Origin: Variovorax sp. PBS-H4
GTDB lineage: Bacteria > Pseudomonadota > Gammaproteobacteria > Burkholderiales > Burkholderiaceae_C
Direction of reading: 5' to 3'
Length of the DNA: 64,000 nt
Assembly: GCF_901827205.1 (NCBI RefSeq)
Contig: NZ_LR594675.1
Span: forward strand, 248,001 to 312,000
Below the pieces are notes generated by a model, which worked only from the letters and a program-made list of their open reading frames with translations, did not search any database and was not told the DNA's origin. Positions 18,004 to 28,382 of the stretch are shown one piece after another. Both the position numbers and the translations under genes were made by a program. The first letter of the stretch is position 1, and each line of letters starts with the position of its first letter.

Positions 18004-18017
18004 CCTGTATATACAGG
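18004..18017. promoter_or_regulatory. HutC-type operator before the ABC transporter operon
   Basis: CCTGTATATACAGG is a perfect 14-bp palindrome 93 bp upstream of the transporter start. It shares the CTTGTATA-type core of known HutC sites and nearly repeats the site before hutH (21587-21600), with hutC between them. Confidence 0.75.
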
Positions 18018-18109
18018 GGCATTCAAGTCCGTCGACACTTGCCGCCACGCCAGCGCTGCTGCGTCGCCTGGCGAGCCGGGCTTTCTCGAACCCACAAGGA
18101 GCACCCCCG

Positions 18110-19075
18110 ATGGTCAAGACTCTCGCAAGAACCGCCTCGCTGCTCGCGGCAGGCCTTTGCGCCGCAGCCATGGCGGCAGGCGCCCACGCCCAGGACAGCA
18201 AGATCACCCTCGGCATGTCCGGATGGACCGGCTTCGCGCCGCTCTCGCTGGCCGACAAGGCCGGCATCTTCAAGAAGAACGGACTCGACGTCGAACTCAA
18301 GATGATCCCGCAGAAGGACCGGCACCTGGCCCTGGCCTCCGGCGCGATCCAGTGCGCGGCCACCACCGTCGAGACGCACGTGGCCTGGAACGCCAACGGC
18401 GTGCCCATCGTGCAGATTTTCCAGATGGACAAGTCCTACGGCGCCGATGGCATCGCGGTGCGCAACGACGTCAAGTCCTTCGCCGACCTCAAGGGCAAGA
18501 CCATCGGCGTGAGCGCACCCGGCACCGCGCCCTATTTCGGCCTGGCCTGGATGCTGAGCAAGAACGGCATGACGCTGAAGGACGTGAAGACCGTCTCGCT
18601 CGAGCCCCAGCCTGCCGCCCAGGCCTTCGTCGCCGGCCAGAACGACGCCGCGATGACCTACGAGCCCTACCTGTCGACCGTGCGCGCCAACCCGCAGGCC
18701 GGCAAGATCCTTGCCACCACGCTGGACTACCCGATGGTGATGGACACCGTCGGCTGTGCGCCCACCTGGCTCAAGGCAAACGCCAAGGCCGCGCAGGCCC
18801 TGACCAACTCCTACTTCGAGGCGCTGGAGATGATCAAGAACGAACCGGCCAAGGCCAACGAGCTGATGGGCTCGGCCGTCAAGCAGAGCGGCGAGCAGTT
18901 CGCCAAGTCGTCCGCGTACCTGCGCTGGCAGGACAAGGCGGCCAACCAGAAGTTCTTCGCCGGCGAGCTCACCCAGTTCATGAAGGACTCGGTGCCGATC
19001 CTGCTGGAGGCCGGCGTGATCCGCAAGGCGCCCGAGGACCTCTCGGCGACCTTCGACGCGAGCTTCATCAAGTAA
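18110..19075 (+). CDS. ABC transporter substrate-binding protein (SsuA/TauA/NMT1-like)
   Basis: 321 aa from an ATG at 18110 (ribosome binding site aagga). A Sec signal ends at AGAHAQ. The mature part begins ITLGMSGWTGFAPLSLADKAG, typical of SsuA/TauA/NMT1 periplasmic proteins that bind small sulfonates, taurine or pyrimidine precursors. Here the ligand is probably histidine, urocanate or another imidazole, because a HutC-type operator lies upstream and hutC and hutH follow the permease and ATPase genes. The ligand call is inference from context. Confidence 0.88.
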   Translation: MVKTLARTASLLAAGLCAAAMAAGAHAQDSKITLGMSGWTGFAPLSLADKAGIFKKNGLDVELKMIPQKDRHLALASGAIQCAATTVETHVAWNANGVPIVQIFQMDKSYGADGIAVRNDVKSFADLKGKTIGVSAPGTAPYFGLAWMLSKNGMTLKDVKTVSLEPQPAAQAFVAGQNDAAMTYEPYLSTVRANPQAGKILATTLDYPMVMDTVGCAPTWLKANAKAAQALTNSYFEALEMIKNEPAKANELMGSAVKQSGEQFAKSSAYLRWQDKAANQKFFAGELTQFMKDSVPILLEAGVIRKAPEDLSATFDASFIK

Positions 19076-19108
19076 GAGCACCTCGCACGAAGCTGCCCGG
19101 GCACCGCC

Positions 19109-19969
19109 ATGCAAGCGACCACCGCCGTCCCCACTGCTGCGCCTGCAGCACCCGCCGCCATGCCGGCCACAGCCGCGCCCGGCCGGCGCCGCGGCATGGC
19201 GCCGCTCGAACCGGTCGGCCCGCGCGCGCGCTGGATGCTGGGCCTGGGCTTCTTCGTGCTGTTCTTCGCCGTCTGGGCTGCATTCACGCTGGGCGGCTTC
19301 GTGCCCCCCACCTTCCTCGCCAGCCCGGTCACGATGGTGAAGGAGGGCTATGGCCTCTTTACCGAATTCAACTTCCTCCACGACATCGGCATGACCGTCT
19401 GGCGCGTGGTCGGTGGCTTCGTGCTCGCAGCCATCGTCGCAGTGCCGCTGGGCATCGCCATGGGCGCCTACAAGCCCATCGAGGCCTTCTTCGAGCCCTT
19501 CGTCTCTTTCTGCCGCTACCTGCCGGCCTCGGCCTTCATCCCGCTGCTCATTTTGTGGGCCGGTATCGGCGAGGCGCAGAAGCTGCTGGTGATCTTCATC
19601 GGCTCGGTGTTCCAGATCACGCTGATGGTCGCCGTCACCGTGGGCGGTGCGCGGCGCGACCTGGTGGAGGCCGCCTACACGCTGGGCGCCAACAGCCGCG
19701 GCATCGTCGCGCGCGTGCTCATCCCCGGCGCCGCGCCGGGCATTGCCGAAACGCTGCGACTGGTGCTGGGCTGGGCCTGGACCTACGTCATCGTGGCCGA
19801 GCTGATTGGCTCCTCCTCCGGCATCGGCCACATGATCACCGACAGCCAGGCGCTGCTGAACACCGGCCAGATCATCTTCGGCATCATCGTCATCGGCGTG
19901 ATCGGGCTGGTCTCGGACTTCGTCTTCAAGTTCGTCAACCGGCGCCTTTTCGCCTGGAGCACGCTGTGA
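19109..19969 (+). CDS. ABC transporter permease
   Basis: 286 aa, with an Ala/Pro-rich N-terminal extension of about 40 residues ahead of the first membrane helix (WMLGLGFFVLFFAVWAAF). About six hydrophobic segments follow, and the BPD_transp_1 coupling motif EAAYTLGANSRGIVARVLIP contacts the ATPase. It belongs to the SsuC/TauC-type family of inner membrane permeases. It lies 33 bp after the binding-protein gene; its stop overlaps the ATPase start (TGA/ATG sharing one base), indicating one transcript and translational coupling. Confidence 0.93.
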   Translation: MQATTAVPTAAPAAPAAMPATAAPGRRRGMAPLEPVGPRARWMLGLGFFVLFFAVWAAFTLGGFVPPTFLASPVTMVKEGYGLFTEFNFLHDIGMTVWRVVGGFVLAAIVAVPLGIAMGAYKPIEAFFEPFVSFCRYLPASAFIPLLILWAGIGEAQKLLVIFIGSVFQITLMVAVTVGGARRDLVEAAYTLGANSRGIVARVLIPGAAPGIAETLRLVLGWAWTYVIVAELIGSSSGIGHMITDSQALLNTGQIIFGIIVIGVIGLVSDFVFKFVNRRLFAWSTL

Positions 19970-20751
19970 TGCAAAGCCAGCTTTCGATCCGCGGCGTGTC
20001 CCGCACCTTCACCGGCAACCGCGGCCAGCGCACGCAGGCCTTGCTGCCCATCGACTTCGAGGTGCGCGAGAACGACTTCGTGACCATCCTCGGTCCGTCG
20101 GGCTGCGGCAAGTCCACGCTGCTTCGCATCGTGGCCGGCCTCGACGGCCCGAGCGAAGGCCGCGTGCTGCTCGACGGCCAGCCGATCGAAGGACCCGGCG
20201 CCGATCGCGGCATGGTGTTCCAGAGCTACACGCTCTTCCCCTGGCTCACGATCGCGCAGAACATCCGCTTCGGCCTGCGCGAGCGCGGCATGGGCGAGGC
20301 CGAGCAGAAGGAGCGCAGCGACTACTTCATCGCCAAGGTCGGCCTGCGCGGCTTCGAGGGCCACTACCCCAAGCAGCTCTCGGGCGGCATGCAGCAGCGC
20401 ACCGCGATCGCGCGCGCGCTCGCCAACGACCCCAAGATCCTGCTCCTCGACGAGCCCTTCGGCGCGCTCGACAACCAGACCCGCGTGCTGATGCAGGAAC
20501 TGCTGCTCGGCATCTGGGAATCAGCGCAGAAGACGGTGCTTTTCGTCACCCACGACATCGACGAGGCCATCTTCATGGCCAACCGCGTCGCCGTGTTCAG
20601 CGCGCGGCCTGGCCGTATCAAGTGCGAGATCGCGGTCGACTTTCCGCATCCACGCCACTACACCCTCAAGACCTCGCCGGAGTTCATGGCCATCAAGGCC
20701 CGCCTGACCGAGGAGATCCGGGCGGAGTCGATGGCCGCGGCCGAACACTGA
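19969..20751 (+). CDS. ABC transporter ATP-binding protein
   Basis: 260 aa from an ATG at 19969 that overlaps the permease stop. Walker A GPSGCGKSTLLR, Q-loop VFQSYTLFPW, signature LSGGMQQR, Walker B ILLLDEPFGALD and H-loop VTHDIDEA are all intact, as in the SsuB/TauB group. It energises uptake by the preceding permease and binding protein. A much longer open frame runs upstream through the other two genes but is only a shadow; the coupled start is preferred. Confidence 0.94.
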   Translation: MQSQLSIRGVSRTFTGNRGQRTQALLPIDFEVRENDFVTILGPSGCGKSTLLRIVAGLDGPSEGRVLLDGQPIEGPGADRGMVFQSYTLFPWLTIAQNIRFGLRERGMGEAEQKERSDYFIAKVGLRGFEGHYPKQLSGGMQQRTAIARALANDPKILLLDEPFGALDNQTRVLMQELLLGIWESAQKTVLFVTHDIDEAIFMANRVAVFSARPGRIKCEIAVDFPHPRHYTLKTSPEFMAIKARLTEEIRAESMAAAEH

Positions 20752-20762
20752 AGAACGAAGAC

Positions 20763-21548
20763 ATGACCATCAGCGCCAAGCACCGCAGCAACACGAGCAC
20801 GCCAAGACACGCGGCGGCGGTGCAGCCTGCGCTTGCGCTCTACGAGCAGGTCAAGTCCTTCATCACGCACAAGATCCAGGACGGCTCCTGGCCCGCCGGC
20901 CACCGCCTGCCTTCGGAAAGCGAATTGGTGGCGAAGTTCGGCGTGGCGCGCATGACGGTCAACCGCGCGCTGCGCGAGCTGATGGAGCAGGGGCGCATCG
21001 TGCGCGTGGCCGGGGTCGGCAGCTTCGTGGCCGAGGACAAGCCGCAGTCCACGCTGCTGCAGATCGCCAACATTGCGAGCGAGATCCGCGCGCGCGGCCA
21101 TGACTACCGCTGCAAGTTCCTGGTGGCCGAACGCATCGCGGCCTCGCCCGACGTGGCCGTGTGGCTCGACCTGCGGCCTGGCGAATCGGTGTTCCACACC
21201 GTGTGCCTGCACCTGGAGAACAACCTCCCCGTGCAGCTCGAAGACCGCCACGTCAACCCGCGCATGGTGCCCGCCTTTCTCGAGCAGGATTTTTCTGCGA
21301 CCTCGCCCAGCGAGTACCTGGTGCGCAACGTGCCCTTCGACCAGATCGAGCATGTGGTCGATGCCGTGCTGCCCACGCCCGAGCAGGCCGAGCGGCTCGA
21401 CATGCCGTCCAGCGACCCCTGCCTGCTGCTGACGCGGCGCACCTGGTCGCGCAGCACGCCCGTGACCATGGTGCGCTGCCTTCACCCGGCCTCGCGCTAT
21501 CGGCTGGGCAGTCGCTTCCGCGCGGACGGCAACCCGAGCTTCGGCTGA
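20763..21548 (+). CDS. hutC: Histidine utilisation repressor HutC (GntR family)
   Basis: 261 aa. The N-terminal winged helix of GntR type spans about residues 22-90 (ALYEQVKSFITHKI, LPSESELVAKFGVARMTVNR). A UTRA ligand domain follows with the HutC-typical block EDRHVNPRMVPAFLEQDF. HutC repressors release DNA on binding urocanate. Two near-identical candidate operators lie in the window, one before the transporter and one between hutC and hutH, and this supports the gene symbol. It follows the ATPase gene by 11 bp, so the repressor is probably co-transcribed with the transporter and self-regulated. Confidence 0.92.
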   Translation: MTISAKHRSNTSTPRHAAAVQPALALYEQVKSFITHKIQDGSWPAGHRLPSESELVAKFGVARMTVNRALRELMEQGRIVRVAGVGSFVAEDKPQSTLLQIANIASEIRARGHDYRCKFLVAERIAASPDVAVWLDLRPGESVFHTVCLHLENNLPVQLEDRHVNPRMVPAFLEQDFSATSPSEYLVRNVPFDQIEHVVDAVLPTPEQAERLDMPSSDPCLLLTRRTWSRSTPVTMVRCLHPASRYRLGSRFRADGNPSFG

Positions 21549-21586
21549 ACAAGCTGCTGAACCAGACCGCCGTTCGCACGCACCTA

Positions 21587-21600
21587 CTTGTATAGACAGG
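21587..21600. promoter_or_regulatory. HutC-type operator before hutH
   Basis: CTTGTATAGACAGG lies 8 bp before the hutH start, in the 60-bp gap after hutC. It matches the known HutC half-site CTTGTATA and resembles the palindrome at 18004-18017. Confidence 0.75.
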
Positions 21601-21608
21601 ACCGACGC

Positions 21609-23243
21609 ATGGACAACGCCTCTCTCTCCACCGCACCGCTGCTGCTCACGCCCGGCGGGGTCGAGCTCGCCGCCCTGCGGTGCGTGCACGCCGGCGGCGT
21701 GCAGCTCGCGCTCGACCCCGCGGCGCGCGCGGGCCTGCTGGCTGCGCAGGCGACCGTGCGCAAGATCGTCGAGGCCGGCGAAGTCGTCTATGGCATCAAC
21801 ACCGGTTTCGGCAAGCTCGCGCAGACCATCATCCCGCACGAGCGCCTGGCTGAGCTGCAGCGCAACCTGGTGCTCTCGCACAGCGCCGGCACCGGCGCGC
21901 CGCTGCCCGCGGGCGTGGTACGCCTGGTGCTCGTCACCAAGGCCGTGAGCCTGGCGCGCGGCCACTCCGGCATCGCGCCGGAGATCGTCGATGCGCTGAT
22001 CGCGCTTCACAACGCCGGCCTGCTCCCGCGCATCCCGTCCAAGGGCTCGGTCGGCGCCTCGGGCGACCTCGCGCCGCTCGCCCACCTGGCGTGCGTGCTG
22101 ATCGGCAAGGGCGAGGTCACGACCCCCGAGGGCGCGGTGATCAGCGGCGCCGAGGCGCTCGCGCGCATCGGCCTCGACCCCTTCGTGCTCGGCCCCAAGG
22201 AAGGCCTGGCCTTGCTCAACGGCACGCAGGTTTCGACCGCGCTGGCCTTGGCCGGCCTGTTCGGCGCCGAGGACGTGTTCGCCGCCGGCCTGATGGCCGG
22301 CGCGCTCTCGCTCGAGGCGATCCAGGGATCGATCAAGCCTTTCGATGCCCGTATCCACGCCGCGCGCGGCCAGCCGGGGCAGATCGCGGTCGCCGCCGCC
22401 GTGCGCACGCTGCTCGAAGGCAGCGAGATCATCCCCTCGCATGCCGACTGCGGGCGCGTGCAGGACCCGTATTCCGTGCGCTGCGTGCCCCAGGTCATGG
22501 GCGCCTGCCTCGACAACCTCGCGCACGCGGCGCGCGTGCTTCGCATCGAAGCCAACGCCGCCTCCGACAACCCGCTGGTCTTCGACAACGGCGATGTCAT
22601 TTCCGGCGGCAACTTCCACGCCGAGCCAGTCGCCTTCGCGGCCGACATCATCGCGCTGGCCGTCGCCGAGATCGGCGCCATCAGCGAGCGCCGCATGGCC
22701 CTGCTGCTCGACAGCGGCCTGTCCGGATTGCCGCCCTTCCTGGTGCGCGACGGCGGCGTCAACTCCGGCTTCATGATCGCGCAGGTCACGGCGGCGTCGC
22801 TCGCCTCCGAGAACAAGTCGCTTGCCCATCCGGCCAGCGTGGACAGCCTGCCCACTTCGGCCAATCAGGAAGACCATGTGTCGATGGCCACCTTTGCCGC
22901 GCGGCGGCTCGCCGAGATGGTGGAGAACACCGCGGTGGTCGTGGGCATCGAAGCGATGGCCGCCGCGCAAGGCATCGAACTCAAGCGTGGAAGCAAGGCC
23001 CCTACGCTCGGCACTGACGTGTCCTCGCTTCCCCCCGACGGGGCGCAGCCCGCCTTGGGGCGGCCCGGCGGCGGGCTGAAAAGCTCCGCCTTGCTCGAAG
23101 CCGAATTCGCCGCCATCCGCCAGCGCGTCGCCTTCATCGACCAGGACCATTTCATGGCCCCCGACATCGAGGCCATGCGCCAGTGGGCGCGCCGCAGCGA
23201 CTGGCCCGCCGCCCTGCTGGACATCCTCCCCAGCCGCCCCTGA
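21609..23243 (+). CDS. hutH: Histidine ammonia-lyase, with an in-frame insert
   Basis: 544 aa; normal enzymes have about 505-515. It deaminates histidine to urocanate. The MIO prosthetic group forms from Ala-Ser-Gly in GSVGASGDLAPLAHL (about residue 143). YGINTGFGKL and the QEDHVSM block are conserved. Near the C-terminus a 28-codon segment (22992-23075), low-complexity Pro/Gly/Ala in translation, interrupts the conserved passage between GIELKRG and LKSSALLE. It looks like a GC-rich intergenic repeat inserted in frame. The insert is remote from the active site, so the enzyme is probably active. Start at 21609 chosen because it follows the operator and fits the family. Confidence 0.95.
   Translation: MDNASLSTAPLLLTPGGVELAALRCVHAGGVQLALDPAARAGLLAAQATVRKIVEAGEVVYGINTGFGKLAQTIIPHERLAELQRNLVLSHSAGTGAPLPAGVVRLVLVTKAVSLARGHSGIAPEIVDALIALHNAGLLPRIPSKGSVGASGDLAPLAHLACVLIGKGEVTTPEGAVISGAEALARIGLDPFVLGPKEGLALLNGTQVSTALALAGLFGAEDVFAAGLMAGALSLEAIQGSIKPFDARIHAARGQPGQIAVAAAVRTLLEGSEIIPSHADCGRVQDPYSVRCVPQVMGACLDNLAHAARVLRIEANAASDNPLVFDNGDVISGGNFHAEPVAFAADIIALAVAEIGAISERRMALLLDSGLSGLPPFLVRDGGVNSGFMIAQVTAASLASENKSLAHPASVDSLPTSANQEDHVSMATFAARRLAEMVENTAVVVGIEAMAAAQGIELKRGSKAPTLGTDVSSLPPDGAQPALGRPGGGLKSSALLEAEFAAIRQRVAFIDQDHFMAPDIEAMRQWARRSDWPAALLDILPSRP
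22992..23075. repeat. GC-rich repeat element inserted in hutH
   Basis: 84 bp (28 codons) absent from normal HutH, rich in C and G runs with a self-complementary CCCGCCTTGGGGCGG section. It has the look of the short GC-rich intergenic repeats of Comamonadaceae and is an exact multiple of three. Confidence 0.6.
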
Positions 23244-23276
23244 ACTCGCCCCCTCCAATTGAAAGGACAAGCCGCC

Positions 23277-24998
<1,722 letters not shown>

Positions 24999-25008
24999 GC
25001 CAAACCCC

Positions 25009-26010
25009 ATGTCAGAGATCTACCTGCACTACCTGAACCACCTCGACGTCCAGGCGCTCGCCATGACCGACGCCGAGATCGTCGCCGCCGTCGAGGCCGG
25101 CCTGCTCGCGCAAGGGCGCGGCGAGACGACCATCGAGCCGCGCATGCACCTCGTGCCCGAGAAGGACTACCCCGGCCACTTCAATGTGCTGCGCGGCTAC
25201 GTGCGGCCGCTCGGCGTGGCGGGCGTGAAGGTGGTGGGCGACTTCTACCGCAACTACGAGCAAGGCTTGCCTTCGGAACTTGCGTTGCTCAACCTCTTCG
25301 ATCCGAAGACCGGCGTGCCGGTGGCCATCATTGACGCCTCCGACATCACCGACATGCGCACCGGCGCGATCACCGCCATCGGCGCCAAGCACCTCGCGCG
25401 CAAGAATTCGAAGATCCTCGGCCACATCGGTGCGCGCGGCACTTCGTACTGGAACGTGCGCCTGCTGCATTCGATCTTTCACTTCGACGAGATCCGCGTG
25501 CACTCGCGCCGGCCCGAGAGCCGAGAAAAGTTCGCCGCGCGGCTGGAGCGCGACCTTGGCACGAAGATCACCATCACCGAGGACTGGGAGTCCTGCGTGC
25601 GCGGCGCCGACATCGTGGTCGAGGCGTCGCGTCTGGAAAAGCCCACGCCCATGCTCAAGACCGAGTGGATCAAGAAGGGCGCTTGCGTCATTCCCTACGG
25701 CACCATGAGCGCGGTCGAGCTCTCGCTCACCGACATCATGGACAAGATGGTGATGGACGACTGGGGCCAGGCCAAGGCCGGCCCGCTGGGTGCGCTGCGC
25801 GCGCATGTCGACAGCGGCAAGCTCTCCGAGCAGACGCTGCACGCCGAGCTGGGCCAGATCGTCGCGGGGCTCAAGCCCGGGCGCGAGAGCGAGGACGAGA
25901 CCAACCTCTTCTGGCACCGCGGCCTCTCGCTGTCGGACATCGCGCTCGGTGCGGCCATGCTCGAGAAGGCCAAGCGCATGGGGCTCGGCCAGCAGCTTCG
26001 CTTCCGTTGA
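25009..26010 (+). CDS. Ornithine cyclodeaminase / mu-crystallin family protein
   Basis: 333 aa with the family's NAD-binding half: the dinucleotide region KILGHIGARGTSYWNVRLL and the following RVHSRRPES strand, and an ASRLEKPTP region. The family includes ornithine cyclodeaminase, imine reductases and amino-acid dehydrogenases. The reaction here is unknown, but its place directly between hutU and further hut genes suggests it acts on a histidine-related or glutamate-related metabolite. The usual GxGxxG glycine pattern is altered (GHIGARG). Confidence 0.85.
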   Translation: MSEIYLHYLNHLDVQALAMTDAEIVAAVEAGLLAQGRGETTIEPRMHLVPEKDYPGHFNVLRGYVRPLGVAGVKVVGDFYRNYEQGLPSELALLNLFDPKTGVPVAIIDASDITDMRTGAITAIGAKHLARKNSKILGHIGARGTSYWNVRLLHSIFHFDEIRVHSRRPESREKFAARLERDLGTKITITEDWESCVRGADIVVEASRLEKPTPMLKTEWIKKGACVIPYGTMSAVELSLTDIMDKMVMDDWGQAKAGPLGALRAHVDSGKLSEQTLHAELGQIVAGLKPGRESEDETNLFWHRGLSLSDIALGAAMLEKAKRMGLGQQLRFR

Positions 26011-26014
26011 CGTC

Positions 26015-26821
26015 ATGGCCCGGGTCGCCAACGCGCGCATGTACTCGGCCACCGCCTCGGCGCGGGCCGACTGGAAGGCGCTCTTCACCTGGGTGCTCGC
26101 ACGCGCGGAGCTCGGCTGGGAGGTGATCGACTACGACGCGCCTGCGCCGCTCTCCGCACTGTGGGCGCGCGACGACCTGGGCTTGGCAATGATGTGCGGG
26201 CTGCCCTTCTCGCAGCGCGCGCCGCGGCCCACCTTGGTCGCCGCGCCGGTGCCTTCGCCAGCGCGCTATGGCAGCCGGCCGGTGTACTTCACCGACATCG
26301 TCGTTCGCGCCGATGCGCCATACCAGCGCCTTGAAGACACCTTCGGCGGCGTAGTGGGCTACACGCTGGCCGACTCGATGTCGGGCGGCGTCGCCCTCGC
26401 GCACCACCTCGCGCCCTATCGCGGGGCGCGAGGAGCGCGTCTCTACCGCAAGGCCGTCGGCAACCTGATCCACGCGCGCGGCGTGATCGAGGCGCTGGCC
26501 GGCGGCGCCATCGACGTCGGGCCGCTCGACAGCTACTACCACGACCTGCTGCGGCACAACGAGCCCGCATTCGCGCAGCAGGTGCGCATCATCGCGAGCA
26601 CCGAGGCGCGGCCCATCCCGCCGCTGGTCGCCACCGCCGGACTGCAGCCTGACGAACTCGCGCGGCTGCGCGATGCCCTGCAGGCCAGCACGAAGACGCC
26701 CGACCTTCGCGCCGTGTCGGACCGCTTGTTGCTTGCCGGCTTTGCCGTGCCCGATCCCGCGGACTACGACGTCCTCGCGCGGATCGCCGATTCCAACCTT
26801 CCCACCTTCGAGGACCTCTGA
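26015..26821 (+). CDS. PhnD/SsuA-type ligand-binding protein without signal peptide
   Basis: 268 aa from an ATG 4 bp after the preceding stop. The fold is that of periplasmic phosphonate-type binding proteins (two alternating alpha/beta lobes; PVYFTDIVVRADAPYQRLED, GYTLADSMSGG and IDVGPLDSYYHDLL blocks). The N-terminus MARVANARMYSATASARADW has no signal peptide, so it is likely cytosolic or its start is mis-set. No phosphonate transport genes surround it. Its ligand may be a histidine-pathway intermediate; this is only context. Its stop overlaps the next start by one base. Confidence 0.72.
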   Translation: MARVANARMYSATASARADWKALFTWVLARAELGWEVIDYDAPAPLSALWARDDLGLAMMCGLPFSQRAPRPTLVAAPVPSPARYGSRPVYFTDIVVRADAPYQRLEDTFGGVVGYTLADSMSGGVALAHHLAPYRGARGARLYRKAVGNLIHARGVIEALAGGAIDVGPLDSYYHDLLRHNEPAFAQQVRIIASTEARPIPPLVATAGLQPDELARLRDALQASTKTPDLRAVSDRLLLAGFAVPDPADYDVLARIADSNLPTFEDL

Positions 26822-27780
26822 TGATCCAGCGTCGTCTTGCCCTTCTGTTGCCTCTTCTGTTCGCCTCCGTTGTCCATGCGCAGACGTGGCCCGCCAAACC
26901 GGTGCGCCTCATCGTGCCCTTCGCGCCTGGCGGCCCGGCCGATGTGCTGGCGCGCGTCATGGGGCAGGAGCTTTCCGACGCGCTTGGCCAGCCTTTCATC
27001 GTCGAGAACAAGGTGGGCGCGGCCGGCAACATCGGCGTCGAGCAGATCGCCAAGGCCGCACCCGATGGCTACACGCTGGGCATCGTCCCGGTGGGCAATG
27101 TCGCGGTCAATCCCAGCCTTTTTCCCTCGCTGCCCTACAAGGCCAGCGAGCTCGCGCCGGTCGCCATGCTGGCCACGGTGGAGAACGTGCTCGCTGTCAA
27201 CGCCGAGGTGCCGGCTCGATCGCTCAAGGAACTGCTCGCACTGGCGAAGCAGAAGCCGGGCACCCTGAGCTTCGCCTCGCCCGGCGCCGGTAGCCAGGCC
27301 CACCTGGCCGGCGAACTGATGGCGCTGGAGGCGGACGTGAAGCTGATCCACGTGCCCTACAAAGGCGTCGGCCCGGCCATCAACGACCTGGTCGGCGGCC
27401 AGGTGACGATGATGTTCGGTTCGGTGTCGGCCGTGCTGCCGCACGTCAAGTCCGGCAAGTTGCGTGCACTTGGCGTCGCCAGCCTCAAGCGCTCCGCCGC
27501 CATGCCCGACTTGCCCACCATCGCGGAGCAGGGCCTGCCGAACTTCGAGGCCGTGTCGTGGTACGCACTGATGGCGCCCGCCGGCACGCCTGCCGCGGTT
27601 ATCGACCGCCTCAATGCCGAGAGCACCCGCTCGCTGGCCAGGCCCGCGATCAAGGAGAAGTTCGCCGCCCAGGGCCTGGAGCCCGGCAGCGGCAAGCCGC
27701 AGGATCTCGCGGCCACCATCCGCACGGAAACCGCGCGCTGGTCCGAAGTGATCAAGAAACAGAACATCAAGCCTGAGTGA
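26821..27780 (+). CDS. Bug-family tripartite tricarboxylate receptor
   Basis: 319 aa with a Sec signal (LALLLPLLFASVVHAQ) and the Bug hallmark WPAKPVRLIVPFAPGGPADV, followed by IVENKVGAAGNIG and PYKGVGPAINDLVGGQV. Bug proteins are periplasmic receptors, very abundant in Burkholderiales, for dicarboxylates, amino acids or aromatic acids. No TctA/TctB membrane gene is adjacent, so it acts with remote partners or in sensing. It overlaps the preceding stop by one base and sits inside the hut block, which suggests a histidine-related ligand. Confidence 0.93.
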   Translation: MIQRRLALLLPLLFASVVHAQTWPAKPVRLIVPFAPGGPADVLARVMGQELSDALGQPFIVENKVGAAGNIGVEQIAKAAPDGYTLGIVPVGNVAVNPSLFPSLPYKASELAPVAMLATVENVLAVNAEVPARSLKELLALAKQKPGTLSFASPGAGSQAHLAGELMALEADVKLIHVPYKGVGPAINDLVGGQVTMMFGSVSAVLPHVKSGKLRALGVASLKRSAAMPDLPTIAEQGLPNFEAVSWYALMAPAGTPAAVIDRLNAESTRSLARPAIKEKFAAQGLEPGSGKPQDLAATIRTETARWSEVIKKQNIKPE

Positions 27781-27784
27781 CGTG

Positions 27785-28372
27785 ATGGCCCTCACGCATT
27801 TCTCGCGCCGCAGCCTGGCCGCAACGCCGTGGAAGAACGGCGGTGGCACCACGCAGGAGATCGCTTGCTGGCCGGCGGGCGCCGGGCTGTCCGACTTCGG
27901 CTGGCGCGTGAGCATCGCGACCATCGCGGCGGTGGGACCTTTCTCGGTCTTCGCGGGCGTGGACCGCAGCATCATGCTGTTGGACGGCCCCGGCGTTGTG
28001 CTGCGTTCCCGCGATGGCCGCATCGATCATCGGCTCGACGTGCCGCATCGGCCCTTTGCATTCGCGGGCGGTGCGCAGATCGACTGCGTGCCGCTGGGCG
28101 CGCCTTCGAGCGACTTCAACGTGATGGCGCGGTGCGGGCAATGGCAGGCCGAGCTGCAGGTGCTCGAAGATGCCGCCGCGATCGACGCGGCTCCCCATGG
28201 CGTTCTGCTGTCATTGCGCGGAGACTGGCGCCTGGATGACCAGGGGGAAGTCTGCCGCGAAGATGAGGGCCGGTGCTGGACCGATGCGCCGCGCGCGTGG
28301 CTGGCCAGGCCGACGGGGCCGGATGCACGCCTGGCCGTCGTGCGCATCCTGCCCGCCGGCCCGCGGCCTTGA
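27785..28372 (+). CDS. hutD: HutD-family cupin
   Basis: 195 aa. The TPWKNGGGTTQEIACWP block and GWRVSIATI, FSVFAGVDRSIMLLDG are signatures of HutD, a bicupin found in hut clusters and thought to govern the upper limit of pathway activity. Start at ATG 27785; a GTG one codon earlier is possible. It follows the Bug gene by 4 bp and precedes hutI by 10 bp. Confidence 0.92.
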   Translation: MALTHFSRRSLAATPWKNGGGTTQEIACWPAGAGLSDFGWRVSIATIAAVGPFSVFAGVDRSIMLLDGPGVVLRSRDGRIDHRLDVPHRPFAFAGGAQIDCVPLGAPSSDFNVMARCGQWQAELQVLEDAAAIDAAPHGVLLSLRGDWRLDDQGEVCREDEGRCWTDAPRAWLARPTGPDARLAVVRILPAGPRP

Positions 28373-28382
28373 GAGACGAACG

